From positions 186,001-250,000 of the forward strand of contig JAGYXB010000974.1 in the NCBI GenBank assembly GCA_022495005.1: a stretch of 64,000 bases of DNA, in the 5' to 3' direction. This stretch comes from Rhyacophila brunnea. Lineage: Eukaryota; Arthropoda; Insecta; Trichoptera; Rhyacophilidae. Shown in pieces: positions 33,831 to 46,216 of this stretch. The notes beneath the pieces were generated by a model that searched no databases, was not told the origin of the DNA, and saw only the letters and a list, made by a program, of their open reading frames with translations. Positions within the stretch are counted from its first letter, which is position 1; each line of letters starts with the position of its first letter. Made by a program: the position numbers and the translations under genes.

Positions 33831-34888
33831 ACTATTTATCGCTTTTTCTAAATTATAGATTATCTAGTCTATAACTTTCTGTTAGTATGTCATACAATTA
33901 ATCCTTGAATCCCATTATTTTTATTTGTCCGTCAACCAATATAAAGAACAGAAAAAAACATTTTAAGCATAAATTTTCTTTGTTGTCGTATTTAAAGAAA
34001 ATGGTACACAAATTCTCACCACCGACAATATACCATGCCCTTTTCTTTTATCTTTTCTCACGATAATAATAATTTTCCCAACCCATCGCTCTTTATACCC
34101 CTTTTCTTCCCACTGCCATACGATTTTTCAATAACAAATAACCTCATTTTCTTTCCCATTCACAATGATTACCTACGTAGATATATTTATATATTGAAAA
34201 TAAACTGATTCGACGTCTTATAATTAGTTTTTAGTTTGTCAGTTATAATTTAATTCGAATGCAATAAAAAGTAATTACTCACATCAAAACTCGTCTAGCT
34301 TGCAGCGTGTCAAATACAACGATGTAACGTCATCGTTATTCACAAAACACACGTTGCCAAATAGAGCTCCGCAAATTAATCGAATGCGACTTTTTAGTTT
34401 GAAAAAACATCTACCGTTGCAATCGACAAGTTGCATGGTTCTCGGACTGCGATTCGAAGATGCCAGGACGCATACGAACACCTACGACTTGGTCATTCCC
34501 ATACCGTCTCGCCGATCAGCGCATCCAAATATCTATACGTTATGATGGTTACGTGCGACTGTCGCTAGGTAAATGTACGCGGTCTTCATATTCAACACCG
34601 GATCGACGTTCTTGGAAAGTTTGATTTATGGCTGTGCGGCAGACGAGGTGAGTTTAGATGTGAGAGCCAGCTAAGGGTTTTTTCTAGGGTCAACCTAAAA
34701 ACCCTCTATGAAAAATCGTCGCACACTAAGACGACTAAAAATTACTATACACTGTAGAAAATTTAGGCGATGACTAGATAAAATACATTTCTGGCAAATT
34801 TTGGACATGTAGATAATACTGGACGGATACGGAGGTATCGCACGCCAATTAATATCCATGTCCAAAATTTTCCTGAAATGTACATCTT
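33831..34888. other. No gene recognised
   Basis: Two overlapping opposite-strand frames at 34284-34545 have near-normal base composition but no family features. Nothing else supported. Confidence 0.45.
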
Positions 34889-34889
34889 C

Positions 34890-35580
34890 ACTTAGTGAAT
34901 CCAATCCCGAGCCAAAATCTTGATCCCGGGATTTCAGGATTACGATTTGACGATCCCGGGATTGGCATTTTTTCAATAGTTAATATAAAATTTCTATTTA
35001 TACAAATAACGTTGATAAAATCGGTCAAAAATAAATTTACTATAATTTATACTATTTAAGTCCGTTATTGTTAATATTGTGTACGTTCAATCTTGGAAAT
35101 ACAAAGGTTTAATGAAGTAAATAATATTGTAATATGTATAAATAATAATGTGAAAGTAAATCAGTTTTATTTATTAATTTATGAAAAAATAACAAATACA
35201 AGTCCAATTAAAATAAAATAAAATGATAAATGCATTAAAAAAAATGGTGGAATCACTAGTATTATTATATATATATTAGTGCGAAGCATTGTTTTTTCCA
35301 TTTTTTTTCATTTTTATTAATTTATGGGAAAAAATAAAATGAATTGGCATGGGTAATAAGTCAAACTTCATTCAAACTCAGTTTATTTCTAATGTATTTG
35401 TATGTTATTAAAAGTATTTTTTCTGTTATATTTTCGTTTTTATTTTATTTTTCATAAAAATTGATAAAAAAAACTCAATGCCGAAGGTTTCGGGATTATG
35501 TTTACCAATCCCGCGATTCATAGGTATCGAAAATAGTTCGGGATCCCGGGATTCCGGGATTAGAATTCCTATCTACACTG
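34890..35580. mobile_element. TIR-like element with ATCCCGGGAT motifs
   Basis: Repeated ATCCCGGGAT palindromes cluster at both ends (34905-34965 and 35500-35565) around an AT-rich centre. The right end read inward, CAGTGTAGATAGGAATTC, has a hAT-like CAGTG start; the left end, CACTTAGTGAATCCAATCCCG, is similar but degraded. No transposase. Best guess is a non-autonomous hAT element. Confidence 0.5.
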
Positions 35581-36062
35581 ATACTGCATGCAATTTTTTG
35601 AACCATCTTGTCGCCGTAATGTGTGACGAGCCTAATAATAGTTAAACTATGCATCCTCACATACAATTCATAACAAAGATCTTGGAAAATTCGCCAAGGA
35701 TGGCACCCAACTATGTACTTTAAATCAAGGTAATGAATTATATTACTAATATGAATTATAGCTGACGCCAGGAGTGCTTACACGTTGTTATTAATTAGTA
35801 TTTTAAAAAAATTGTAATATGCATATTTCGGGCAAAAAATTTAAAAATATAAAAAAGTATGTATGAAGAATACAGACAATATAAGAAAAGAAAATGAAAA
35901 TTAAAACAAATACAAACAAAAAAAAACAGTCATCTAGATACAAATAGTCGTACATTTTGGAGACACTTAATTTGAAAGAAGCAAGAATACAAAACAGATC
36001 AACTCGATCACTGTGAAGATTCACGGTTCTGCAGAGTCGAGCCACCGGACAAGTAACCTGAA
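35581..36062. other. AT-rich DNA, nothing recognised
   Basis: No feature supported; the frame at 35803-36045 (-) is AT-driven and hydrophobic by composition only. Confidence 0.5.
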
Positions 36063-36276
36063 GACCATGTCCGATCCTAATAAGATCATATTATGGGCCT
36101 CCACAGAGTGGAGGTATGTATTAAAAGATTTTATTTTTACAAGATATAGATGTCAGCCACTTACTCAGACTCATACACAAGTTGAAAAACAATCTGTACT
36201 TGCCAGACACAGGAATCGAACCTGGTACCCACTACACTATAGGCCGACGCATAAACCGCGAGGCCATTGTGAGTGT
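36063..36276 (-). repeat. tRNA-derived SINE, uninterrupted copy
   Basis: The minus strand has the head CAATGGCCTCGCGGTTTATG, B-box GGTTCGATTCC, TGTGTCTGGCAAGTAC, GTGGCTGACATCTATATC, TTTTAATACATACCTCCACT and the tail TATTAGGATCGGACATGG. Same family and order as the interrupted copy at 19473. It shows the unoccupied TTAA target of the palindromic element. Confidence 0.8.
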
Positions 36277-36289
36277 AAGTTGTAACCTA

Positions 36290-36694
36290 GATTGGTTATA
36301 TATGTATGAATGTATATAAGTTTTAGTGAATTATTGAAAATTGATTTAATATTATGTAGAATGATTTTAGATTTGTTCGTTGAATTCTAATACAGAATAA
36401 AAAAAAATTAAAAAAAAAAAAAATTGGATCCCCGAAGCGAAAAAATCGTCATCTAATTATTTCACTCCAAATCATTCAGTTGGCTTCAAGTACACCGTGT
36501 TCAAAAAAAAATCTTCTCCCCTTTTAGCGCCTACCTTTATTCTATTAGATTACGCAGCTCTTTTAAAATAAAATAACAAAATTACAAATCTCATTTAAGT
36601 TCTCGGGTATGCTTTTCTCGTTTATTCACTTCGCGCTCTTTCTTTGCTCGTTTCAAATGAAAAGCGAAAGAAAAATCAGATCTTTTTGCGTCAC
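36290..36694. other. AT-rich with a poly(A) tract
   Basis: A-rich tract at about 36398-36423; otherwise nothing recognised. Confidence 0.5.
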
Positions 36695-37180
36695 TGTGGG
36701 AGTTACCACTTGATAGTCATGGTGTTGTGGATGAAGAGGTCGTCAGAAGGAGAGATGAGAAGTCGTTATATTACAATTCTTATGATACTGTTCCGAGGTC
36801 CGATCTCGGTAGAATGAGATATTGTGCGGAGCGATTCAGAGACTGAGATTCTAACAGACCGGAAACTTATATTCGAGTGACATTTCCAATGAATAAAATT
36901 GTGATCTGATATTTTTTGACGTACTCACAATCAAAATAATATCTAAAAATTATATTTAGGAAATGACTATTATAATCGAGTCAGCTTTTTTAAATGGAGT
37001 TTGTGTCATCGGATATAGCTGACTATGTGGAAAATGGATATCGCGGAAACAATCATGGCAATCAGCTATCTACTGAGTTGCCATAAGTGGACACTGCGGG
37101 AAATGGGTATTCAATATCGCCGATCAATGTGCTGACACGGATTGAGTTGTTTATCACCATATAAGTAATTTAAATTTCAT
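36695..37180 (-). repeat. Solo-LTR-like repeat
   Basis: Matches 50225-50740 in inverted orientation. On the minus strand it runs from GATAAACAACTCAATCCG and TGTCAGCACATTGATCGGCG, through CTCGAATATAAGTTTCCGG and TCTCAGTCTCTGAATCGC, to GTGGTAACTCCCACA. TG...CA ends and a GTGGTAACTC-type end near the gypsy-like segment at 53205 suggest an LTR. Homology continues slightly beyond the proposed TG start, so the boundary is uncertain. Confidence 0.45.
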
Positions 37181-37794
37181 TATTAAACTTTTTAAATCTT
37201 TAAAAATTGACATAACTATGGAAACGTGGCATAAGCAGGAAACCTCTTTGACTATTCGGACAAATTGATCCATAATAATTACAGGATAAAAAGAACTTTT
37301 TATATACCACGTTTTAAAATTTTTTATTGAATCATAAAAACTTGACAATCCTATGTGTTAATAACTTAGGAGAAATAAGGCAATTGTCAACAAATCATTT
37401 TTTTGCTATTATGCAACAAACAAATACTGAAATGTCATTTTGATTTCCATAGTAACGCACGTATATATTAATAATTTAGTTGCTAGGATCACCAACTTAG
37501 CAACCAATAATAGTGGATTGGATTATGGATTTCTTCCGAAATAACTTTTAAAACAGAATTAACTGAAAATGAATTCAATTCTACTTAAAGATGGCTAAAA
37601 GTATTAAAAGAATGCATTGGCATCGTGTTCTTATATACCTATTCTAAAAGTTTCAAATGTCTAGCTAGTCGGGAAGTTTGTTAAAAATCGATTGCAAGAT
37701 TTATATTGGATAAACAACCACCGGAAAAATAAGAATACGAGCTAATAAAAACGTTGTAAAATAGGAAACACCACCATAGTAACATATTAGCTGT
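37181..37794. other. AT-rich DNA, nothing recognised
   Basis: No feature supported. Confidence 0.5.
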
Positions 37795-38035
37795 CACCTC
37801 AAGTCTGTCGTGGAACCTTTTCTGTATAACATACCTACTCTTCGACGATCACTTCAAATATCCGTTTCCATCGCCAACCCGGGCGATGTGATGCTGTTGA
37901 TCGAAGCCAACACCAGGGCAAACATTGAGGCTGCAGTAGCCATACTCTCTCATCTATCATGCCAATTCAGCTGTACTATCTATCCAATAAAAGAAAACAG
38001 AAGGCATTATCCTTGAAAGATTAGGTAGATTCATA
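37795..38035 (+). pseudogene. R1-like reverse transcriptase fragment
   Basis: Plus strand: VEPFLYNI, then a stretch ending NPGDVMLLIEANTRANIEAAV, and in another frame KKTEGIIL. These fit the R1 order: LGPFLYNI, the F/Y-A-D-D box, a helix like EANTRANIEAAV, then KTEAI. The catalytic box reads ANPGD instead of xADD, and a frameshift precedes KTE. Isolated palm remnant of a different R1-like element from the one at 31.7 kb. Confidence 0.6.
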
Positions 38036-38072
38036 GAACTGTCGTCTACATTAAGACTATTCTTTTTTTTGA

Positions 38073-38190
38073 CGATGTCCGATCCTAATAGGATCATTAT
38101 GGGCCTCCACAGAGTGGAAGTTTATATTGTCTTTACGAGAAATGGATGTTAGCCACTTGCTCAACCTATTAGGTCCACAATTTGACTAAA
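38073..38190 (-). repeat. SINE tail fragment
   Basis: The minus strand contains GTTGAGCAAGTGGCTAACAT, CATTTCTCGTAAAGACAATA, CTTCCACTCTGTGGAGGCCC and CCTATTAGGATCGGACATCG, the 3' half of the 19473/36063 SINE. The tRNA-like head is missing. Confidence 0.7.
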
Positions 38191-38235
38191 AATACACATA
38201 ATAATATGTAAGTGAACAAACTATCATAATGTCTG

Positions 38236-38430
38236 TAAACATCTGTCCGAACACAAATAATGAACAATCATTTTTTTTGAGACTCGCTTGTAAATTCAAG
38301 CAAAAAATACATTTAAATTAAATGTAATTTGTTACAGTCTAATTTCGTTGAAATTTGTGTGCTTTAATCAAAACAATATTTGACGTAACTAAGCGTTGTT
38401 ACTTGCGATCCGTAACGGAATACAAAAACA
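38236..38430 (+). repeat. Diverged dispersed repeat (partner at 1645)
   Basis: Shares AAACATCTGTCCG and other short ordered blocks with 1645-1870. Non-coding. Confidence 0.3.
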
Positions 38431-39083
38431 TGGAATTTTTTTTTTTAAATATTTAAAAAATAAATGTATTAATAATTGTTCATGGACATTTGTATCTTAA
38501 TTTGGACAAGGTGTTATGCTTGTAACACTAATTGAAGATGGTCTTCATGTTATTGGCAAATAAATTTCTAGCAAATTATTTTTTAATCATCAGTGTTAGG
38601 AACCTTTTTCTGGTTTCTTTTTCATTGCATTTTTACTTTTGCTTCTACGTGCTTCTCTCTCCCATGGGTACCTAATCTTAATACTTTGGACGCGGAAGAC
38701 GCACACGGCGCGTAATGAACAGGTGGCCGATCGATGTAATTAACGTGCATTTTAAAGGGGGCAATTAAAATCTCATTATCTATTCAGCAGCGAATGCGTT
38801 ATCTTAAAGTCATAAAAATTCAGTCAAAGCACATTTAAGTGGATGGCGATTCCAATGTTAGATAACTGCTTTCAAGTTAATGGCTTCACCATACCACACC
38901 CAGTTTTAATCGGGCATATCACGGAACCCTACGTTTGATGAGAAACATCAATTTTTATGATTAGGAATGTCTCATGATCAGGTACCCAGGACTGTGATCG
39001 AAATGTATTCAAATGTGCTTTTACTGAATTTACATGACTTTAAGTTAAAAGTACCCATGGGAGAGATGACCACGTAGAGGCAA
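38431..39083. other. No gene recognised
   Basis: No coding or repeat feature supported. Confidence 0.5.
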
Positions 39084-39335
39084 TATTAAGGCTATACCTC
39101 AGCTGGGGCACGGTCTAAAACGATCGTGACTACGCGACGCAAAGATTGTGCAAACGACGACTGCCGAACGAAATATAATTTGTCATATAAATCCACAATG
39201 CGTCCATTTAATGTTCTGTTTATTGTTCTTTAAGTAACAATAATGATATATTCACTGACATGTTTTCTTTTTCAAGTAAATGGGTAACGTTTTTAGTCAT
39301 CTTTACACGATTTAAGAATTGATACGACTTATTTG
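39084..39335 (-). repeat. Unoccupied copy of the R1-like target repeat
   Basis: The reverse complement matches 31620-31709 joined directly to 33663-33830. At the position of the duplicated 14-mer it reads TTACTTAAAGAACA (39224-39237) once, with no LINE. This is the natural empty site. The frame over it carries stops, so it is not an intact gene. Confidence 0.75.
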
Positions 39336-41319
39336 AAACCGGATATAGTTTGGTGGGCCATTAACTTAAATGTATAATCTTTAGCTAATAGAAGAAAAAA
39401 TTCTTGAACATATTTGAAAACATAGTAATAACTTTGGCTTTTCGGATTTTTTTAAACTTAAATTATTTAATATTTAATCTACTACAGTGACATCAATACA
39501 AAAATACTTGTAACACACATGTATAGGTAAACATTTTGTGTGTAAAAAAAAAAGACTGTAACAATATAATATGCAAGAAAGGTTAAAGTATCAATGAACT
39601 TTCGTAAGAGGTCCCCAAACAAAACAAAAGAAAAAGTGACGGTATATCGCAAGGCTTTAGGGGGCCGTGACGCAAATTTTCAAAATAAAATTAGGCAGGC
39701 AGATACGAATAATACTAACATTATGACGATATAGAAAAAAAACGATGGAGAAAATTCCTGTCATTTCCACAAAGCCAAACCTGGCTAATTAATTAATTGA
39801 ATAATACTTTATCCCCTTCTTTCGCATTGCCCGAGGCTAGGCAAAAATATGAACGACCAATTCGAGCGGTTTTATCAGTATGCCAGCTGTTCGTTTATTG
39901 TTTTAACACTTGCCTTAAAAATGAAAAAAATATAATATACGTATATTATTTCACAATTTCCCTTGCAGGCGGACCATTAAAGTATAATTTTATTGCAACG
40001 TATGAGATGTTAAAACTCTATTAACACTATCCACAGAGGGTAGTTCCTAGAATTTGAATTTAAATTGTAATTGATTAAGTTTTTTACTATTCCATTCTCA
40101 TTGTCGTGGTATAGCTCGTTGATTTAAAAAAAAAACGCGGGTAGAACTATTTATAACTAATTGAATTGAATTTTTCCTGGAAAAAAATAATTGGAAGTCA
40201 ATCACTCATAATAGTATTATATAAATTTCTGTATGTTCCTTTTGGTTGATATTCACGGATAAAATTACCGTGGTGTATACAGACCCAGACAATAAAATTA
40301 TTCGTGCGGTCAACATTTTTGTGCATATACAGTAATTGTTTCGCGAATACCCAAATGCAAAATTAATAGGACCTTTTGCCTCCCTCAGATGGATTTATAG
40401 ATCAGGCGACATTTCTGGTAAGCTGATATTATATATTCCTGTCTGCAATATGATTTTTTTAAATTATGTATCTCATTATAAATGTGATTCTTTTTCTTCT
40501 TCGCAATAAGCCAAGAGTTTACTAATAATAATTCTAACATCACTACTGATAGTTTTAGACATATTTTTTTTATAAAAAGTTTCAAATTACGTAAATTGAC
40601 AGATCCGCACACCACGGGAGCATAAACTGAAACGATACATTTGGGGGCGTTTCTTATTTGAAAACGGAAGTGCGATTAGCTGTACTGGAGGGGATTGTCA
40701 GTTCACAGTTTTAACACGTGGACAAAAAATTTTAGTTCGAGAGTAATTAAACGATTATTATTACATAGAATGTACAATATAACCCGAGTTACCTATGTGA
40801 CGTAAAATATCTGATTTTTGACCAACATATAGTATTATGATTAACCTTAGATCTATTCTTTTACAACATCGTCCCTTTTATTTCACTCGATTGTACACCG
40901 TCATAATAATATTATCGTAAAATTTACTTAAATATCTCAATTTACTTTCAGCGAGCTAGACAGCCAACCCATTCACTTTGGGGGTATGTATTTGACTGAT
41001 TTTTTAACTGAATTTATCTCCTCATGTCACTGGATTTTAAAAAGAAATGTTATCTTTCTACGTACCTACTTTGCTCAAAAATATGACAAGGGCGTAATCT
41101 ATCTTTCTATTATTATTGGACCTTGGAGAAAATATACTCGCCCTCGTGATTTTTTTCCTAAGGGTGCTTTATCGAGCCAGTGGTCGTGCACTCGGATTTG
41201 ACACTCGTCGTATGTAAAATGCATTTGTTACTTGGGGAATTCAGGTACTTATAAATTAGTTTAAGGTCCTTGATTTGGTATCAATACTCAATTAACTACT
41301 GCACCGTATTAGGGGAGGG
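39336..41319. other. 2 kb without a recognised gene
   Basis: Short frames only (for example 39797-40024, 40385-40615, 40986-41201), none with family features. No paired termini found. Confidence 0.45.
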
Positions 41320-41565
41320 TCGTCGACGGAATCGTTTAGACTGCGCTAAAAATGTGCACTATGTGAAAAATGTATCGCACTCTCTGTCAACATCCAGAAT
41401 ACATTTCCAAGCCATGCATGCCTCTTCATGACTACGTCAATCGATAATAGGTGATATTTTGTCTCACAAACTTGAAGGTTAGTATCGCAGTTCTATCAAT
41501 GCATTACTTAGATTAGATTCGATTCTCAAATCTCAAATGTCGAGACCTATGGAAAGAAAATGGAA
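41320..41565 (-). pseudogene. RTE family A, heavily degraded stub
   Basis: The minus strand preserves scattered pieces of the family A C-terminus: HLRFENRI, a RTAI-like stretch, AWLGNVFWM where intact copies have TWLGHVFRM, and a GRRRP-like region. Many stops and indels. Older than the copies at 8414 and 23289. Confidence 0.55.
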
Positions 41566-41904
41566 AAAAATTAAACATATTATAATAGACGAAATAAATA
41601 TTTTTTAAAAACCTTTATATTCTCGTATATTACGTAATTTCCCACATGTAATGAAAATCTCGGCAAAATTTATTTAAAACCTACAGAAACCGATTAATCT
41701 CCATGTGTGCGCGCCTGCTTGCATGGCAGGAGGGTTACATGTAAATTGTACGCAAAAAAATTCAGCGTGGCACAGTTGGCCGTGAGCTATCTTATCGGAA
41801 AGAGATGACCGTATACTATACGGTCTCCAATTTTATTAGATTCAATATGAACATTAATTCAATTTTCATAGCTGATTTTGGCAAAATTCATGAATTTATG
41901 AATG

Positions 41905-42156
41905 AAAACCTAACATTACCTAACAATTAATAATCCAGTATATCGGCTATATTCAAAATTTGTTTGCTGCTGCTGGCTTCCTGTAAAGTGTAAACCAACA
42001 AGAACCATGTTTTATTTAGACATAAATTTTATGCCAGTACTATACGATCCAAAGAGGTTATACGATCTTTAACATACAGCCATATATTTCCGATAGAACA
42101 TTTCACGGTGAAGTGTGATACGGCGAACTGCATACGTACAAGTTTCCGGACATGGG
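41905..42156 (-). repeat. Dispersed repeat (inverted partner at 25900)
   Basis: Reverse-complement match to 25900-26125: TATACTGGATTATTAATTG-like, CACTTCACCGTGAAATGTTC and CGGAAACTTGTACGTATGCA. Non-coding, unclassified. Confidence 0.65.
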
Positions 42157-42406
42157 GCAGAAGACGTGGGACGTAGCGACGGACAGAGGAAAATGACTTG
42201 ACCACAAAGAAAGAAGGTAATGAATGTTACGAAATACAGCTCTCAAGTTCTGCGAATTTTCATAACGTGGGTATATGTAAGAATTGTAATAGTCTTGAAG
42301 CGTTTGCTTTTAATGCCCACACTATTCCTTCGCGTGTTTTCCTCCGTTAGCTTACAGGGAGTTTTAAAAGTTAGTAATCGTGATTGATTAATCGTGATAT
42401 GACTTT

Positions 42407-42730
42407 AGGAGCAACGAGGAGATAAGAGAACGCACTAAGCAGCCTCTCATCACGCTGAAAGTGAAGAGGCGACGTTGGACCTGGCTCGGCCACGTGCTGC
42501 GGATGCCAGAAGAGAACTTCAACCTGGCTTGCCTGTTCTTCAAGCCGACCGGATTCCGGCGTCCTGGAAGGCCGCTAAATACAATCTACAGAGTGTATAC
42601 GGCGGAGCTACGGGATGCTGGTTCGACCTGGAACGAAGCAAGAAGACTGGCGAGCGACAGGGATTCTTGGAGGCGCCGCGTGGTGTCCATATGCTCCAGT
42701 TAAGGGGCGGATATGGCAAAAGAAGAAAGA
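42407..42730 (+). pseudogene. RTE family B, intact 3' end
   Basis: Plus strand in one frame: NEEIRERTKQPLI, RRRWTWLGHVLRMPEENFNL, FKPTGFRRPGRPLNTI, AELRDAGSTWNEARRLASDRD, SWRRRVVSICSS and a stop, then an (AAG)n-type tail at about 42718-42735. This is the RTE C-terminal region with its arginine-rich GRP block. The GC content is well above its surroundings, so it looks young, but it lacks all catalytic domains. Confidence 0.8.
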
Positions 42731-42974
42731 AGAAGACATGTTATTAAAAAATAACTAACACTTCAAAACGTTCAGTTATTGATTTTATTGTTACTTATTC
42801 TACAATTTTATTGTTATAACACACTCAATATCGATTAAATTCTAACGAATATTTACAATTGATTACAGATAGGTTTACACAGGGCCGTGCCAAGCGAGGG
42901 GGTGCATAGCACGCGAGCGGCAGGATTCAGTGAGCGACAAATACTTATCTAATATTTATTATTTTGAGAAAAAT

Positions 42975-43190
42975 CTTTGGGGATGTTCAAGAAAGTGGCA
43001 TCTGTATGCCAATGTATAATGAGGAGCTGTACACACTTTATAAGGTCGAAAAGATCACGAGGCATATGAAAATGCAAAGAATGCCGGAGGATACCAAGGC
43101 ACTGGGTCGTCCAGGATGGTGAAAGTTTTTTTTAGAAAGCCAAGACCCATCAAGGGTTGTAGTGCCATAAATTAGGATGATTAGCTACTT
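42975..43190 (+). pseudogene. RTE-like LINE C-terminal fragment
   Basis: Plus strand: KIFGDVQESGI, YNEELYTLYKVEKITRHMK, MQRMPEDTKALGRPGW, a stop, then LESQDPSRVVVP. The YN-x-ELY-x-LYK-x-x-(K/D)I block and (L)xRM(P/D) followed by GRP are typical of the C-terminal region of another RTE-type lineage. Single copy in this window. Confidence 0.6.
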
Positions 43191-44129
43191 ATATTATTAA
43201 AAGAGGCCCTATTAAAATTAACTCCTTTGATGGATAGTAAAAAAAATAATCACAATTTCATATCATATAATAATATAATCCCACTATAATTATTAGCATG
43301 TGGGTATCTTCACCTCCACAAGAGAGGATACCTCCCGAGCTCGAATACTTATTGAAAAGCCCTCGTTAAGAATATTTACGAATATTAAATTCTGAGGTTT
43401 TTCTAAGTTGCGTATTTTTGAAAATACATAAGTTGGGTATATACTTTCATGATGTATTAGTGATGTTATATATTGGTATTGCAGCAATGTCCGCTTATGT
43501 CAACAAACTATGTTTTGATATGTTATAATCTGCAATACTGTTGCAGTAAAGTTAAAATGCTGTTAATTCAAAAGACAATCTTTAGCTAGGCAGTCTAAGC
43601 ACCCTTGATTTCGGGTATGTGAGGGGGAAATCTAATTTTCCTTACAATGTACAGATAATATCGTTCGTGTGCGTAAAATCTTTCATTTTCTACCGTGTAA
43701 AAATAGATTGTTATCCTATCATTTATTATGAACGAAAATATTATAATGGGCAGTTTGAAAAATGTGTTAAATTTCTTTGAGAGAGCGCCACGATTTTTCA
43801 TAAAGTAAAATCACTGTTGGTTTGTATCATTCTTCACACTATTTTTGTCAAAATTTCAAGATTTGTATTTAACATTCTGAATCGTACACTTTCGTATTTG
43901 AAAAAAAAAACAGAAAGAAAATAGGTCCGTATCATCAAAAAACATTTTTGTTTAAAGAATTTTTTTGACTATCGGTTAACGTGGACTTGTTCCCACCGGT
44001 GTTGAACACTTTTTTAATTTAAATAAATGAGTTAAAACGTGGTCATACTAGCTTTGAAGTATTTAGATTATCGTGGAGTAAATGATTGAGAAATCCATAG
44101 TATTGTTACGGTAAATAGCTGCGTTCATA
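43191..44129. other. AT-rich DNA, nothing recognised
   Basis: No feature supported. Confidence 0.5.
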
Positions 44130-44320
44130 TCAACAATGGCTGAGCGTGGTGTGTCGGCTTATAATATTGTAGGTTCCTGATTTTATACATGTCTAACAAG
44201 GATCTTACATGTTGTTTTTTTAATGTATATTTGCGGTTAACGTTCTTCTCGTAAAAACAAAAATCTGTTAATACAACCTTCACACTGGTCCATATTATGA
44301 TATTTTTACGAACATGGTAA
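44130..44320 (+). repeat. Degenerate SINE copy
   Basis: GGCTGAGCGTGGTGTGTCGG resembles the SINE A-box region; TTCTCGTAAAAACAAAAATC and TGTTAATACAACCTTCACAC match the SINE body. The tail is degraded. It keeps the unoccupied TTAATAC at the site where the palindrome inserted at 19652. Confidence 0.6.
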
Positions 44321-44764
44321 AAAAAAGCGCTGAGTGCATTTACGCAAGATTTATGAGGCAGTAGTCATCTCAAATGATTGGGTGAACAATATCCTTGATA
44401 AAAAGTTAGATATAAAAAAATGGTTGCACGTTTGGTGTCACAAAAAATTATGCAACGCCTAGAGATAAATTTATTTTTTAATTTAATAATCAATAATTTG
44501 CTGATTCAATATTTAAAATTCAGGAGGCTTGTGCACTAGAAACATAGAATTCTTGGAAAATTCTTTTTTTAAAAATTCATGAAAATAAATTTTAAATGAG
44601 ATCATTGACAACACGAAAAATAGGGGATGCAAAAAATTGTTAGGCGAATAAAAGTACTTAGCTTTCTTGCAATTTTATTTGTAATTAGCGACGACCATTA
44701 ATAAATTGAGGGTGGAATATAATATAAGCGCCCCGTGTACAGTGACCTGCGACAGTTGCGACTG

Positions 44765-44880
44765 CCATTGGATAATGTGTATAGTGCTTGAAGATGTCGA
44801 AAGGTGAAACCCAGGTCACCAGCAAAATTATTCAAATGGAAAATTACAAAACTTGAATCAATCAGAATTTAAGAGGTAAT
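44765..44880 (+). repeat. Stem-loop repeat, right half, hammerhead-like core
   Basis: Reads GTGCTTGAAGATGTCGAAAG followed by GTGAAACCCAGGTCACC, then ATTCAAATGGAAAATTACAA. GAAA, an ACC-CA-GGT hairpin and the GTC triplet are intact, but the CUGANGA start reads TTGAAGA. Confidence 0.5.
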
Positions 44881-46120
44881 AGTTAATTGCATTTGAATAA
44901 TCCAACCTAAGCTGAGAATACGAACATCTACAGAGTTTAATATAGTATTACTAGCTGCCCGTTTAGCTTGCCGACTTCACATGTAATTTTGTTGGATGCC
45001 ACTTCTTAGATCCACGCTGGACATAAAACTAAATAAAATAAAAATATTAAATCAACACAGAGAATACATTATAATAATCAGGGCACCCAAGTGATTCGTA
45101 AAACAAACATATGTTTTAGAAATGACACTTTCTGACATTAGAGAATAAATTGTCATATAAATGTAGATTGCATTCAAGTGACAGTAGATGTTCGTTTGTT
45201 TTTGTAGTGTTGTATAAAATGAGTGGATACCAGAATAATGCGATTTAATAGATATAATGATTATATATTATAAACATATATCGGAAAATACCCCTTATGA
45301 TTTTAATATTGTATATTATTAAGTCATTTGTTTAGAAACACCCTGTTTCACCAAAGAATCAAACGTGTATTCTAATCAAAAAATATCCATGTATATATTT
45401 CTCAGGATAAGACTATGTTAACATGAGAATGATGTTCGTTACATCGAGAAAACTCAGAATAATAAATAATAATATACTTTTATAAAAGTTGGATCTGTAT
45501 TGTGTTTTGCCGGAGATGGTGGATAATGTTTTCGGTTTCTTATAAAAAAAAAATAGATTGTATTCCTAAGGTAGAAGAAAGGAGTTTAGAAAATTATTTA
45601 ATTTACAATATTATACTTGACGAGAGTTTTGTACGACTAGAATCAAATTTTCCAATCCGATGGTATGTAGGTAATTAACAATAACAACACAGGTTGCCAA
45701 ACTTGAAAATTAAATTATTAAATTATAAAAAAATGATAGGTATTGAAACACAATATTTTAAAATTTTAATTATCTATAAATAACATTAAAGCTGCCATAG
45801 AAGCTAATGAATAAATTTCATTGTCATAAAAACAATGATGGGATTAATTTATATGTTTAAAATTCAATGAACTAATTCAATTGTTTTATCAATTAGATTC
45901 AGTGGCACATTTAATGTCGTAGAGACCCGACGCACTGACTGAATTAGAGAGCCCCCCACGATAATAAATAAAAAAATATTTTTAATTTTCCAAATGCATT
46001 TTTTTATGCTTCGGGTAATATTTTAAATATAATTTAATAACTTTGTGACTAGTTTTAACTCTTCGAAGTTTTTTGAGGAATCGGTTGTGTTATTTGCGTC
46101 AAAGAAACGCACCGCTGATT
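44881..46120. other. No gene recognised
   Basis: A short ACTAGCTGCCCGTTTAGCTTG block near 44950 resembles a motif often seen at the start of insect SINE/LINE repeats, but it is too short to assign. Otherwise AT-rich. Confidence 0.45.
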
Positions 46121-46124
46121 AGAA

Positions 46125-46214
46125 TTTATATACAATTTCGATCAAGTATCGTGGGTTCCATCATCAAACTTCGGATCTGGAAACTTGACATATTGTTTTT
46201 CAATATGTGTTTGG
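46125..46214 (+). repeat. SINE fragment, degraded B-box region
   Basis: CGGATCTGGAAACTTGACAT and ATTGTTTTTCAATATGTGT match the SINE segment GGGTCTGGCAAGTACACATA and beyond. Head and tail missing. It abuts the TIR element at 46217. Confidence 0.5.
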
Positions 46215-46216
46215 AC

